Shown piece by piece: positions 36,429 to 47,943 of a stretch of DNA of 64,000 nucleotides (positions are counted from its first letter, which is position 1; every line of letters starts with the position of its first letter). A program made the translations under genes and the position numbers. The stretch spans positions 124,001-188,000 of the forward strand of contig QWDQ01000007.1 in NCBI GenBank assembly GCA_003868215.1, read 5' to 3'. Origin of the DNA: Pseudophaeomoniella oleicola (lineage: Eukaryota > Ascomycota > Eurotiomycetes > Phaeomoniellales > Phaeomoniellaceae). The notes below the pieces were generated by a model, which was not told where the DNA came from, did not search any database, and saw only the letters and a list, made by a program, of their open reading frames with translations.

Positions 36429-39143
36429 ATGGCTACCTCCCGCTCATGGCCCGTGTCCGCCCTACTGCTGGCGTTAGGCCTGGTCCTTTGCCTTGGGCTT
36501 TTATTTCGGCTGCTGGTACTTGGTGAGGGATCTTCCGTTAAAGATGGCTGTACCTAATAGCTGGCAGATTCTGAAGACCCCTACAGATGTCGAACGCTGC
36601 TGGAACGTGGAAGATGGCTCGAAGAACGCAGCGGACCTTATACTGCGAACCACTACCAACGATGGCAGCCTCCAGGGTGCATGCTTCATGACTACAAAGA
36701 ACGTGAGATTGAGCAGTGCCTGGACGGTAGGAGAATGCTCTTTGTCGGCGATTCAACGACGCGGCAGATTTTTTGGGCCACAGCCAAAAAGCTCAATCAC
36801 ACGAAGGCAGAGGCAGCTGCTCTAGCAACTGAGAGACACGACAACGTTAGCTTCATCCACGGCCGTGCTAATTTGCAGTTCACGTGGGATCCATTTCTCA
36901 ATTCATCTACTCTCTACGACGAACTCGAAGCATTTCGGAAGACTGCAATTGCCGCTAGCCCGGGACCTAGACGTCTCGAAAATGTCGTTGTTTTCGTCGG
37001 AGGAGGGCTATGGCATGTGCGGCATATGCAACAACGGGACGAAGCTGTGCACAGTTTCGCGCAGTCTGTGAGCCGCATTGCAAACTGTACCGGAGTCTCC
37101 AGGACAACACTCAGTGATGCAGACCCGTCAAGGATCATAGAGCCTCCAGTGAACGAGAACATTGTACTCGTTGCTCCAGTCCTTGTACCTAACTTCGGAC
37201 AGCTCTCACCATCCCGAAAATCGAGCATCTTACCTGCAAAGGTAGATGCCCTGAACGGCTATCTTGCTGAGAGCGCAAGGTCAGGTGGTATTCTTATTCC
37301 ATGGTCCTTCCTTCTGATGTCGTGGCAACGACCTTCGGCGTACGAGGCTAGCGGGTTGCATGTAGTGGAAAACGTTGCCAGTCGTCAAGCGGATATTGTC
37401 CTTAATATGCGGTGTAACAGCGCACCAGAAATACACCGCTACCCTTTTGACAAGACATGCTGTACTCCCCTGGTCACTGCTGGATACCGTCAGGGGGCAC
37501 TGGCATCACTCGTGATGTCTGTCTGTATAGGAAGTCTCTTACTCTATCGTAAATTGCGCAACGAATATAAGAGAGGAGCGGACATCTTCTTAGCGCTGGC
37601 TATATTTTGCGCTGCACTTTACTATTGCTTTCTTGCGGACAGGACTTGGGTTTTCGAGAATCTCAACAAATTCGAGCAGCAGACAATGTTTTTGCTTGCG
37701 GTTTCGATCTTGTTCGTGCTTGGAATCACAACAACGGCTCCCATCGTCCGGAAAGCGCCTGAAAGGGACACAACGACGCTGGTTGAACCAGGTGTGACCT
37801 TTCTATCACGCGGTCAAACAGAGGAATGGAAAGGCTGGATGCAGCTGATTATCTTGGCTTACCATTATACTGGAACGTCTACAGTTCTGTGGATATACGA
37901 GATCATGCGCCTTCTCGTTGCATCATATCTCTTTATGACCGGCTTCGGACACACGATTTACTTCTACACAACAAATGACTTTTCCCTGAGAAGATTTGCT
38001 TTCGTTATGTTCCGCCTCAATATCCTTGCATATTCCCTGTCACTTATGATGCAGACGACATACAACTACTACTACTTCCCTGCCCTCAGCAGTTTCTGGT
38101 TCGTGGTGGTATATATAACCTGCCGTGTGCGCAACTATCCTGGGGCCATTCCGACCGTACTGGTTCGCAACATCGTTATTTCTGCAGTGGTTGTCACAGC
38201 CATTGTAAAGATACCAGGTATCCTGGAGCATGTCTTCGAAGTGCTGAAATTGATCTGCAATTTCAGTGTTGATATCGACGAAATGCGGTTTCGGATCGGT
38301 CTCGATATATATGTAGTCTACGTTGGGATGCTTTCAGCTATTCTTTATCTTCAGATTGCCGGTGTCGCTCCGTGCACCGAGGGATGCCTTGCAAGTTATG
38401 TCCGCAGGCGGCTGTATACCTTCCAAATTCTTACCACAGTTGCCGCGGCAATTACGCTTCCAGCTTTTTTCCTCACCATTCAGCGTTCCCCAGATAAATA
38501 TGACTACAACTGGTGGCAGCCGTACATTTCATGTCTACCGATACTGTCTTTCGTCGTCATTCGAAACAGCAACGCAGCACTACGCAACCACCATGCGAAA
38601 CTCTTTGCCTGGGTAGGTAAGCGCTCTCTTGAAACATTTGTGTTGCAGTATCACATTTGGCTGGCTGGAGATAACAAAGGCCTACTCCGGTTGGGATTGC
38701 TTGGAAGAGGCAATGCCAATGGTATCGTCAACAAGCTTGGTGACTGGCAAAGACTGGTGGAATTCATCATTATCACTATCTACTTTCTCTGGACCAGCTG
38801 GGCCGTCAACTCGGCAACTGAAGTGATGTCAACCTGGATTGTGGGCAAGCCGTCGCGTTCACGACCAAGCTTTCCTCCCAGCAAAAGCCTTGGATCAATG
38901 TCATTGGTCATGTCAAGAGGAGGCAGGACCGGGAGCGGTCTCACAACCCGTGGCGTTGACGAAAACTTCATCCCCACTTTCCACCACGTTCGTAGTGAAG
39001 CTGATGATCCGAGAGAGCCGATGCTGCCAACTGAGAATTGGTGGATAGTCACGACTCCGGAACAGAAATTGAGCGATAGACAACTAAGATCTAGGCTCGC
39101 AGGGACTCTGGGCATCATCTGGCTATTGAACTGGGTCTTCTAG
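36429..39143 (+). CDS. Cas1-like glycan O-acetyltransferase
   Basis: Two exons (36429-36522, 36568-39143; a 45-nt intron) give 889 residues. The family (Cryptococcus Cas1p, human CASD1) O-acetylates glycans in the Golgi. After an N-terminal membrane anchor, a lumenal GDS-type domain begins EDPYRCRTLLERGRWLEE, with WQPPGCMLHDY and the catalytic block LFVGDSTTRQIFW (Ser near residue 94). A matching Asp-His pair is expected near SGLHVVEN. From about residue 270 the protein is a multi-span membrane acyltransferase domain (pattern YHYTGTSTVLWIYEIMRLLV). It contains the region NSNAALRNHHAKLFAWVGK, then SLETFVLQYHIWLA. The C-terminal tail is polar. Its job in this fungus is probably acetylation of a cell-wall or secreted polysaccharide; the acceptor is unknown. 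Confidence 0.93.
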
Positions 39144-39553
39144 CCGCCACGAAATTGACGCCATATGTACTCACAAGCCGAGGCGAGCGGGTAGCGACTT
39201 ACAAAGGACGTCGCTGACTGCTTAACATACAATAATTAATTCAGGAGGACAGTATGTCTAGACCGCATGCTGGACCATCATTCTCAGGGTTACCGTGAGA
39301 AGGCTTATGGCCAAGGAGCTGTATAGGAACGACAGTCGCTTACATCTGAAGCCTAATACCTTCTGTAATTGCTAATGAAGATAGCTACCTAGGTAGGTAT
39401 ATAGCAACAACTTCTCGCATCGCAAATAAGTAATTTCAAGCTAAAACCTGAAGGGAAAGACATACAAGAATGGAAGAATCGCACTTGAAGACCAACGAGA
39501 AAAAGGAGAGGCCCTGTCTCAGGAGACATAAGACATGAGCATCATACTCATGC
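39144..39553. other. Intergenic between convergent genes
   Basis: About 400 bases with one ACCTAGGTAGGTA motif near 39388. No gene was seen. Confidence 0.6.
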
Positions 39554-39919
39554 TTATGAAAGATAGCATTTGAAGCTATTCGGCGCATGTAGGCCAGAAT
39601 TCAAGAGTTCACTGGCAGTCTCACCGTTGGAATAGCCGGGGTAGAAGAGACCACCAGCTAAGCCATTGGTGTCCTTGCAATTTCCGTCTTGGTAAACCGT
39701 GCAATCGAGCCCCTTGTCTGGGCCGAAGCTGCCATCGTTGCCGAGCCAGTAATTATGACACTTCCCATCCGAAGCGGCGATCCAGTTGCAATTGCCTTTC
39801 CAATGGGCGTGTTGGCAGATATAGACGCCGGGGCCATGGCGAGCTTGGAGGGCGGCTGGAGAAGCGCCAACGACAGCGATGAATGCCGCTGTTAGAGATA
39901 AGACGGATGAATAATGCAT
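39554..39919 (-). CDS. Small secreted cysteine-rich protein
   Basis: Single-exon gene for 121 residues. A clear signal peptide (MHYSSVLSLTAAFIAVVGAS, cleavage near residue 19) is followed by a short propeptide-like segment, PAALQAR. The mature part has six cysteines, an even number suited to disulphides, in YICQHAHWKGNCNWIAAS, GKCHNYW, LDCTVYQDGNCKD and SFKCYLS. The glycine/aromatic spacing (for example GVYICQHAHWKGNCNWI) recalls the beta/gamma-crystallin-like secreted proteins common in ascomycetes. That relation is inferred from memory, not alignment. Proteins of this type are often considered candidate effectors or wall-associated factors, but nothing here shows such a role. It lies alone between a convergent and a divergent neighbour. 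Confidence 0.82.
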   Translation of the reverse strand: MHYSSVLSLTAAFIAVVGASPAALQARHGPGVYICQHAHWKGNCNWIAASDGKCHNYWLGNDGSFGPDKGLDCTVYQDGNCKDTNGLAGGLFYPGYSNGETASELLNSGLHAPNSFKCYLS

Positions 39920-40774
39920 TGTTCGGACGCTGAATGATTCGGTTGTGGAATGAGCGAGATAAGTGATCAGACGTTTCAGTGAGCGAAGCAGGAGACCTGA
40001 GTTGAAAGCTGTTAGGGGGAAAGGAAGGTACCTACATGCTCAGACAGTGGACGTATCGCTCTTGATATATCTCGAAGACGACCGCCATATTTTTCGAAGG
40101 AGACGGTAGACAAAGAGAGCCTGAACGGAGCAAGGCTAATGGACCTGAACATGAATGGAGATTTCGAAATATATGTATAAATATACCGATGTCGTGTGAC
40201 TGACGGCTTTGATACAGTTGATATCCTTTGAAGCCCAACATCAGAGAGTAAAGGGTCTCTCTTTAAGGGCAGTCGCTATATTTAGCGACTAAGACCATAC
40301 CGTACCGTACCGCACCGTACGCTACTACAAAGCCCTGAAGGAAGGGTTGGAAGGTATTCACACTCTCTTCTTGGACATTCTTCATGCACTTCACATGACC
40401 CAATTGTCTTGTCAATTCCACTCCTCCAAGACGAGATTGATGGAAACACCGCTTGAATCCGGATGCTCAATGGTGATCAATGTGCACAAAGCTGAGCTAT
40501 TGTGCTGTTTTTATAATTACACGTCGCCTGGTCGATGGAGATTGACGCAGCTAAGCGCCCCCAATGGCAGGGGGACGTGCTCAGCCTTGTACGACATGGT
40601 ACACCAACGTGAGGCTTGCTTTTCTTACGAGCCTCATGAATTGATATGCATGGAGGGTATCCTAACTTGACCAGCCGTATTTGAGAAGCGGCCGTATTTT
40701 ATCTTTTCTCTTCTCTTTCATCTTTTCTTGCCATATCACTATATTGTCCGCGAGTCGTCTTTGTTGTAATAGCA
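39920..40774. other. Divergent intergenic region
   Basis: This holds the promoters of the small secreted protein (minus) and the CorA-like gene (plus). A short ACCGTACCGTACCGCACCGTAC repeat is visible at about 40298-40319. No gene was seen. Confidence 0.55.
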
Positions 40775-42708
40775 ATGAAAGATATTGAAAAGGGGCCATG
40801 GCTGAGTGTGCGTGGGAAGAAGGCTAAGCCTGCACAACAAAATCCAGTCATCAAGAACGACCACATTCTACCACACATCAGGGAAGCTGGCAACCCTCAC
40901 GATTACGGAACTGTCTATGAGCGCTTCCACAGGAGTCTATCGCTCAAGTCCAAGCCTGAGGACCAGAGAACAATATACGACGTGAACGAGAGACCAACAT
41001 GGGCACGGACGGGTGATATTGAAGAAGGGTAAGGGTCACTCCCTCGGGAAAAGTCCATGCTAATGGCCTTGAAAGTCCATATCTAAATTATCTCAAACGA
41101 CTACGGTATGCCTGGCCGAGCGTCGGCTATCTCGCAGAATGGATGGATGTTTCCACTTCTCCCTTGAAGGTCGAGTTCCTCGACGCTGCTCACAAGGTTC
41201 AGAGGGCGAAGAGAACCGTTGTGCAAGTCGTGGACTATGATCATGCTGGCGTCTTACAGCCCTCTGTGCGTATCAACAAAGCAGAAGAACTGCGTGATTA
41301 CTTTCTGGGAAATGGTCGTCAGAGCCATGACCAAGTTCATATGCGGATTATTATTGTCGAGGATCTCTCTAGAGAGGTTATCGAGATCCTTGGCTCAAGA
41401 TTCGACATAGATCCTCTATTCTTTGCTGGCCAACTTGCGGACTACAAATGGTTCAACATTCGTGACGCCTGGTTTGAAGCAACGTCTTTGCAAACCGTCG
41501 CAAAGACCCGTACTTTCCACCAGGTGGAATATTTCCAGGCAAGATATTTCCCTGACCGGCAATCAAAAAGGGAAGCTGATAAAGAACTTGGTCTTTTCAA
41601 CGTGCTTCGTCGTAGTGAGGCTGATAACATAGCGGTACCGCCATTTGACGTACCCGGCACGGACGCTGGTCTCATTCGAAGCAAGATGTCCCTCTGGTGG
41701 AGGCCAAGGAAAGATAACGAGTCTGGTGCATTGGGTAAGTGAATCTTCGAATGCTTGTGCCATTGGAAGGAATCAGATCACCGTCTATTTGTCCACTCTA
41801 CCAATTTTAAATGTAGCTCGCTAAGAATTTGCCCAGGTATTCTACTGGTTGACCCGACTATCAAGGCAGGCTCCCCTCTCTGGGGTGGCTACCAGGACTT
41901 CTCCCCCATCCCTCGAATGTCCGAAGTCAGAGAGGTCCGAAATGAGAGGGCCATTTCTTTTTTCGAAGACATGGTCAATCGATTCAAAGACCTCAATCCT
42001 AAAACTGTCGAGGATATACATCAATCACCAGTCACTATGCTCAGTATGCCCCTCTTGCGCATAGCATCAGAGTGGCATCTTGCATTGCAATATGCAGACT
42101 GCCGTCTTCAACAAGTTACATGGGAGCTTGAAAGACCTGCTTTTCTCGAACATGTCGAGGAAAGCTCCGAGTCCACAGTGCAGAAATTGAATCCATGGCG
42201 TCGAAGGCTTCCATATATGAAGAAGATCCTTGGCCGTGTGGTCGAACAAATTACAGAACCACGTCTGGGGATGGGAGACGAAGGGGAGAAAGCTACAGCT
42301 TCCAATATCAGGACTCGCAACACTCTCTCGCAACTTCACCCTGACTTCGTGGGGCTCCAATGCCAACTGACCGATCTCATTGCACAGGCGGACAAGATAC
42401 TTTCTCTGGCCATTGGGATGGTGTCAATCGAGGAATCCCGCAAGGGTATCGAGCAAAACAAGAACGTTACGCGGCTCACCTATATTGCGCTGGTGTTCGT
42501 GCCCATGTCATTTGTTGCTAGTTTGTTCAGCATGACCACTGATCTTGGACAGATGAAGGAGACATTCTGGGTATATTTCGTGGTTTCAGTTCCCATTTCA
42601 GGGTTCTTACTTCTCATTGCTAGTTACCAGGGCCTCTTGGACTTCTTCTTTTCTTGGGCCGACAAAGCAAAAGATAAGCATTCGAAGAAAAAACAGAGAA
42701 ACACATGA
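40775..42708 (+). CDS. CorA-like divalent cation channel protein
   Basis: Three exons (40775-41028, 41076-41734, 41837-42708; introns of 47 and 102 nt) give 594 residues. The large N-terminal cytoplasmic part contains SVGYLAEWMDV, VQVVDYDHAGVLQP and SREVIEILGSRFDIDPLFF, the last being typical of fungal CorA-like proteins in which a membrane protein recognises its own cytosolic domain. A helical stalk (LIAQADKILSLAIGMVSIEE) leads into two closely spaced C-terminal membrane segments, TYIALVFVPMSFVASLFSM and FWVYFVVSVPISGFLLLIAS. The Gly-Met-Asn selectivity motif expected after the first segment is absent: the sequence reads FSMTTDL. Magnesium transport should therefore not be assumed. Many fungal relatives also have a degenerate motif and unknown substrates. 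Confidence 0.85.
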
Positions 42709-43202
42709 GGATTTGTTCCAGGCATGTCGATCTCAGGTGGAGAGTAGTAGGGACTCTGGCCATTTCGGGTCGCTGAGCGTGTTACTTGCGATCGCGTACG
42801 AGCGAATGTTAAATGCCTTTTGGGATAGGATTAAATGGGCAGCATTGCATCGATTGAGCGCAAAATAGGGCATTGAGTTATCGACATTTATTACTGAAAA
42901 CATTCGATATATGATGGATTAATTACCTCCTAGTATCTCCATCGTTGTCCTGTCTCATATGTCTAGTAATTAATTTGGGTGGATGCTAGGAAGCCCCTGA
43001 GGCTTAAAGGGGGATTTGTCGATGTCTATAAAGTTTAGGGGATCTTCTTGGAGTGTCCGCAGCCTAAGATGCTTAAAATGCCTCCGTCGACCATGAACAA
43101 CTCAATTGTAATCCACCCGATTTGCGATTTGCGACACCTTCAAGACCGCACGGTTCAATTGCCCTAGGCGATCTCAATGCGCTTGGCGCCGACAGGGTGT
43201 CA
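42709..43202. other. Intergenic and leader of DUF3405 gene
   Basis: No gene was recognised. The DUF3405 frame stays open upstream to about 43122 but has no ATG there. Confidence 0.55.
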
Positions 43203-44999
43203 ATGTTGACCAGGCGTAGGTTCCTGGTTCCATGCTGCTCGGTGCTCGCTCTCCTCTTGATCGCTTATGTCTACCTGGACGAGTCCTTAAGCCAGTCCGT
43301 TCACGACCTACCCTTCATCCCAGGAAACCAAGTCTCAGATCATGAATTCCTTCCGTGTCTCGGACCCAGAGGTCCGCTCGTGTCTGATGCGCAGAATTAC
43401 GAGTCGTTAGATGGACGTGAGTGTTTATTCACGTGCCCTAAGCGTGGCCCTGTACTAACTCCTATACTGCGCGTAGCTTATCCCGAACCATTATATGGAT
43501 CTCATGATGCTCTCGGTCTCCCAAAGACGTGGAGCACGGCAGGGGGACGTTACGGACCGTATGGGTTTGGTGAAGACGCTGAAGACAAGAAAGGGTCAAA
43601 GATCGAATGGCACAACGTTGATTGGGCAGGTCTCCAAAATACATGCGTGGCGCGCAACCGTCGAGCTTTCCACAAACCATCCGAGATTAGTCCAAGCAAG
43701 AGACTGAAGACCAAGAACAAGTTCAAGCTTTTTGATAAGATCTCATGGCCATCGCAGAAAGCAACAGGTCAGACGGCGATCGTCCTGCGAACATGGGACA
43801 GTTATGATTATACCCAGGAAGATCTGTACCACCTACGTGCAGTGATCTCAGAGGCAGCGCTCGGATCTGGCGGTCGATATGCCGTATATCTACTCGTAGA
43901 TGTCAAGGATAAAGAGCGACGCAAAAAGCTCAGAGGGACACAGAAAGAATACGAGGAAGTGATCGCAAGCTGCGTTCCGCCGGAGTTTCGGAACATGACA
44001 GTTTTATTCGACCAGGCATTACTTGAAAATCGGTATCCTAAAGTGCCAGATCATAATGCTGAGTTTCAGATGTACCAGGCTCTACAGCTGTTTGCTGAGG
44101 CGTTTCCATTCGACCATTACTGGCAGCTGGAAATGGATGCCAAGTTTCTTGTCAATGTGAAAGAATACCTGGATGCGCTCTCCGACTTTGCGTATAGCGA
44201 ACCGCGCGAAGGAGCTTTACACCGTGCAACGTACCGCTATATGCCCTCTGTCTACCCGACCTACGGAGACTTTGCGGAAGCTGCCAACATCGGTCGATCT
44301 CACTCTCCCACCAAATCATTCAGACGTCCCAAAATACCCGAGATACACCCCTTCAACCCTATCCCATCCTTTGAGTCGACATCTCCTGAACCCCTCGACT
44401 GGGGTGCCGATGCCCCAGCCGACCTGATCCTCACCAACACTCTCGTCCCTGTTCTCAATCTAACTTATTGGCCCTACCAAGGCTACGCGCACGGCTTCTC
44501 CATCCCAACAGACCATCTTCCTCGGCTCCAATCCCCCGTCAGCATAACCCGCTCCTCCCGCCTTCTCCTCCATCTAATCCACACCGCACAAACATCCTCC
44601 CGCGGCCTCGCTCTCCCGTCCGAAGCCACCGGTCCGTCCTTCGCCTGGTACCACGGCCTCAAAATCTCCTACCCCCCTTCCCCCTTCTTCATGAAGACCA
44701 AACGACCCCTCAAGGACATGCAACATTTATACAACGGCGGTATCGTCGAAGACGGCGGCAGAGGCGACGCCCTTTACCACCCACGGGATTGGTGGGACGT
44801 CGCCAACGACGGCACCTGGCACTGGGGTGGCGGATGGCCCCGAGAACTCATGGATTACTGGCTCGGCATCAAGAAACCAAAACAAGACGACGAAGGAAAA
44901 GAAGGAGATCTACCCTGGATCCTGCACCGTGACGACGCAGGTCGAATCTGGGCTCCGACCTTGGCGCTACATCCCGTCAAAACAAACGGTCGCCGCTGA
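43203..44999 (+). CDS. DUF3405 membrane protein
   Basis: A 578-residue product if the predicted 60-nt intron at 43417-43476 is removed. The ATG at 43203 begins MLTRRRFLVPCCSVLALLLI, a short cytoplasmic Arg patch and one membrane anchor, giving a type II (Golgi or ER lumenal) topology. DUF3405 features include RYGPYGFGED, NVDWAGLQNTCVARN, AIVLRTWDSYDYTQED, HYWQLEMDAKFLVNV with its DxD-like acidic pair, and the Trp-rich end NDGTWHWGGGWPRELMDYWL. The family looks like a glycosyltransferase, but no activity is established. The intron has a GTGAGT donor, a TACTAAC branch site and a GCGTAG acceptor. It is in frame and stop-free, so its retention would add 20 residues with two Cys. Codons become C-ending after about 44300. 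Confidence 0.87.
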   Translation: MLTRRRFLVPCCSVLALLLIAYVYLDESLSQSVHDLPFIPGNQVSDHEFLPCLGPRGPLVSDAQNYESLDGRECLFTCPKRGPVLTPILRVAYPEPLYGSHDALGLPKTWSTAGGRYGPYGFGEDAEDKKGSKIEWHNVDWAGLQNTCVARNRRAFHKPSEISPSKRLKTKNKFKLFDKISWPSQKATGQTAIVLRTWDSYDYTQEDLYHLRAVISEAALGSGGRYAVYLLVDVKDKERRKKLRGTQKEYEEVIASCVPPEFRNMTVLFDQALLENRYPKVPDHNAEFQMYQALQLFAEAFPFDHYWQLEMDAKFLVNVKEYLDALSDFAYSEPREGALHRATYRYMPSVYPTYGDFAEAANIGRSHSPTKSFRRPKIPEIHPFNPIPSFESTSPEPLDWGADAPADLILTNTLVPVLNLTYWPYQGYAHGFSIPTDHLPRLQSPVSITRSSRLLLHLIHTAQTSSRGLALPSEATGPSFAWYHGLKISYPPSPFFMKTKRPLKDMQHLYNGGIVEDGGRGDALYHPRDWWDVANDGTWHWGGGWPRELMDYWLGIKKPKQDDEGKEGDLPWILHRDDAGRIWAPTLALHPVKTNGRR

Positions 45000-45840
45000 A
45001 TTTCCCAGAACGAACAGAAGCGAGCTCGTGCTTCTTTTTTTTTAATCGATGGATTCTCCATCTCTTACTTACCTCACGACATTCTCCACTGTTTGAAATC
45101 TTCTAATTCTGTATATATTTGTGTTTATATATCTACGTACATACTTTACATACATACCTCTATCTCTACTTCTACCTTACCTACTAATTAATGTACTGAC
45201 GCCCAGTCTCCTCCTCCCCTCTCCCCCCCTCTCTCTATACATATACAAAACAGAGACGTAAGATGTGTTTCGTTTGTATTAGTCATACATACCTAGGTAG
45301 GAACATACACATATACATACAAGAACAAGGTATTACCTAAGCGTATGAAGAACTCGCTCGCCAAGGAAGAAGGGGAAAAAAAAAACAGGGGATAAGTTAA
45401 TGATCCTTTTCCGGACAAAAGAAACAAACGGGAATCATATGGATTCTGTTTTTCTTTCTTTCGCTTTGATTGATTAATCGATTGATGAGAACGTCACAAA
45501 ACGACCGGCCGGCCGACCGATTAGTCAGACCGTTGGATGGGTATCCGTCTTTTTTCTGTGTGTTATATATGATGTTAGGTACAAGGTAGTAAGCCCATGC
45601 CCACCTGGCGCCGCGCTCTCCCCCTTTCCGAACGTTTTCCCCACCCCTAGATAATGTTACCCAGGTAATTGGTCCAATAAGCGCAGGGAACGCCGTAGCC
45701 AGTTCTTTCTCCTCCTTGTAGAAGAGCAGCGGTAATATGAGGGAATGAGATAGTGATGACAGGACCGCGCTCGCATCGGTCGTGATGATGACTGGCGGAA
45801 ACGACGGATACATGGAAATGGATGTGTGACTATAAGAGTA
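45000..45840. other. Intergenic between convergent genes
   Basis: This is AT-rich with short repeats: TACATAC motifs at 45136-45160, an ACCTAGGTAGG motif at 45292, and an A-run near 45376. A 138-codon minus-strand frame at 45397-45813 has no recognisable domain. No gene was called. Confidence 0.5.
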
Positions 45841-46890
45841 TCATGTTCGCTTCCTTGATGCTGATGGTAGGTCGGCGCCGTAGACGGTCTTATACTCCTC
45901 GCTGTATCTTGCCTTCTCGCGCTTGGCTTGGCCGTCGTATCTCTAATGTCTCGTTATAATCTTGTTCTCAAAGCAATGCGTGCTAGAAATATAGCAGCGC
46001 GAATAATCAGTACGTACCTGCTTGTCGTTCGCACCGACCGACCTCCATTCACGTCCAATTAACTTGGCCGACTCCGTTACCGGCATACCCTTGAAGTCTC
46101 CTGATGCATGTCTCTCTTTGTAGAAGAAAGTATACGCAGTCAAGGGCTGACGGACAAGGCGGTCGTCTGTGATGAGATGGTATGTACTCTTCTTTTTTGC
46201 GTCGCGACGAAGCGCCTTACGGGCATTATTGGCGGCATGTATCTCACCTGGAGTGTATGACGAGACCCATTTCTTGTAGGCGGCTTCGTTGGCAGCCTTG
46301 TTCTGGTTCGCTAAGTGGTTATAATGTTCGCGCTCCGAAGGGGAAAGGTTCCTGTATTTTTCGGCTGCTTGCTTGATGGAGGTGGTGACTTGCCCGGGGC
46401 TGGATTGGGTGGTTTCGGTAACGAGAACTGTCCACGCGGTGGATGGTTTCGCCTTCGGCTCCTTGCCGACCAGAGAGACTTCCTTTCGCTCCTTGAGTTT
46501 CGACTTCGCGTCTTGGATGGCTTTCTTGGCTTTGAGTCTCGTCTGTCTCTCCTTCTGGGCCTCTGTGAGCACCTTTTTCTTAGGCTTCGCCTTGCTCTTG
46601 GTCTTGGTAGTCTTGGCCTTCGGTTTCTTGGTCGTCTTCTTCGCGGTCTTCTTTGTAGTCTTCGCACGTTTCCCCTTGGGTGCTGACTTTTTCGCAGTCT
46701 CCGTCGCGTAGTACCTTTGGGACTTAAAGGCTTTATATGCGCTCGCAACCTGCCAGAATGGCAATTCCCTTGAGATGACGGTATTCTGTGCCAATGAAAC
46801 GCGTTGTAAGGAGCATGTTGACAGATGTGATGCGGCGCGCGCGAGCGACCTGACGGTCAAAGCTCGTCCGAACATGGGCAGTGCGGTCAT
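45841..46890 (-). CDS. Mitochondrial double HMG-box DNA-binding protein
   Basis: Two exons (46890-46018, 45942-45841) give 324 residues. The N-terminus is a mitochondrial presequence rich in Arg/Ser/Ala, ending near SQRYYATETAKK. A Lys/Thr/Ala-rich linker follows, resembling histone H1 tails (KTTKKTAKKTTKKPKAKTTK). Box A runs from about residue 150 (STAWTVLV, then SIKQAAEKYRNLSPSEREHY). Box B starts RQPLTAYTFFYKERHASGDF, with AKLIGREWRSVGANDKQ. The second exon completes the third helix of box B with RYDGQAKREKARYSEEYK, which confirms the intron; reading on without splicing ends in unrelated sequence. The likely role is packaging mitochondrial DNA in nucleoids, like yeast Abf2. Confidence 0.88.
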
Positions 46891-47943
46891 GGCGATGGTC
46901 CTCTCAGCATGCCAGTTGTAACAGGTGGTGCGACCAACAAAGGATGGAAGCAGTTGACGGTAATAAGCGATCCCCTTGCTGCCGAATTGAGGTTCGCGTG
47001 GTTCCTGAAACTGGGAGGCTGGAGCGTCATGTACTAAGTTGGTTGGATTGCTAGAGTGGAAACCCCCTTACGTGATTGGCGTAAACTAATCGCCAGATTG
47101 GGAAGGAAGCCTTGGCGACTTAAAACAACTCGGTTTCTCCGCACGTCTCCTCTCCTCACGACGCGATCAAGTCAGTAGCATCTCAGCATATCAGATCCTC
47201 TCTCCTCACGTGCTCTTCACCTTAACGGTGTTGCATTTACCATGGTGGGGAACTGTGTGACTCCAATCGTTCTTCACATGATCGAATACTTGAAAACATG
47301 ATATGGCCAGGTCAAAAGCGAGAGCAAAGTCTGATTGATGTTTATGAGACTGCCTATCTGTCCACCGGAAACAGAACGTACTTGTGACATAAGGCTGAAT
47401 TGTTATTAGACGGCAGGTAAGTCCTCAAGGTAAGCTATCGAAACTGGCCAGGGCCATCATGATGAAAGCCAACAACCATCAGGTACGGCGTTTATATCGC
47501 CTCCGTCTGACCAATCGGATCATCAGCGATAACATGTGGGCCACGGCATCACGGACAATCGGTGTTTTGTGTTCGTCTTTCTCCAGCGCCGTCCCGAGAC
47601 GTTTCAATCACTTCTCAGCACTCAAAGGTGTTGGTCCTCCACATGTTCTGCAGGTTTTACGTCAGGCGTGTATGCTTAGGACTGAGCATGCTGGAACATC
47701 CAACCCCGATTTTAGACACCATCGTAGGTCACGGAGCATATCTCTTCCGTCAGGCAGTACGACCTTAGGACTTTGGACTGTATTCCTGGCAAGTATTAAA
47801 GAACGAAATGATGCCTCTTTCAACTGGTTATTGTCATTATCTTGTTGACTTTCTGAATCTCGTATGTTCAAATTCGACAAATTGGATGATTTTCATTTAT
47901 TTCCTTCCCAGTAATCTCAAGCTGGCAACAGCTCTTCGAAAAG
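46891..47943. other. Divergent intergenic region
   Basis: About 1 kb between the HMG-box gene and the SNG1-like gene. Overlapping frames at 47459-47880 read in several phases, and none shows a domain. No gene was called. Confidence 0.5.

Noticed and set aside
44468-44932. 154-codon frame inside the DUF3405 gene
   Set aside because: An Arg/Pro-rich shadow of the true frame.
47459-47880. Overlapping frames upstream of the SNG1-like gene
   Set aside because: Three phases and both strands are partly open and none shows a domain; most likely chance.
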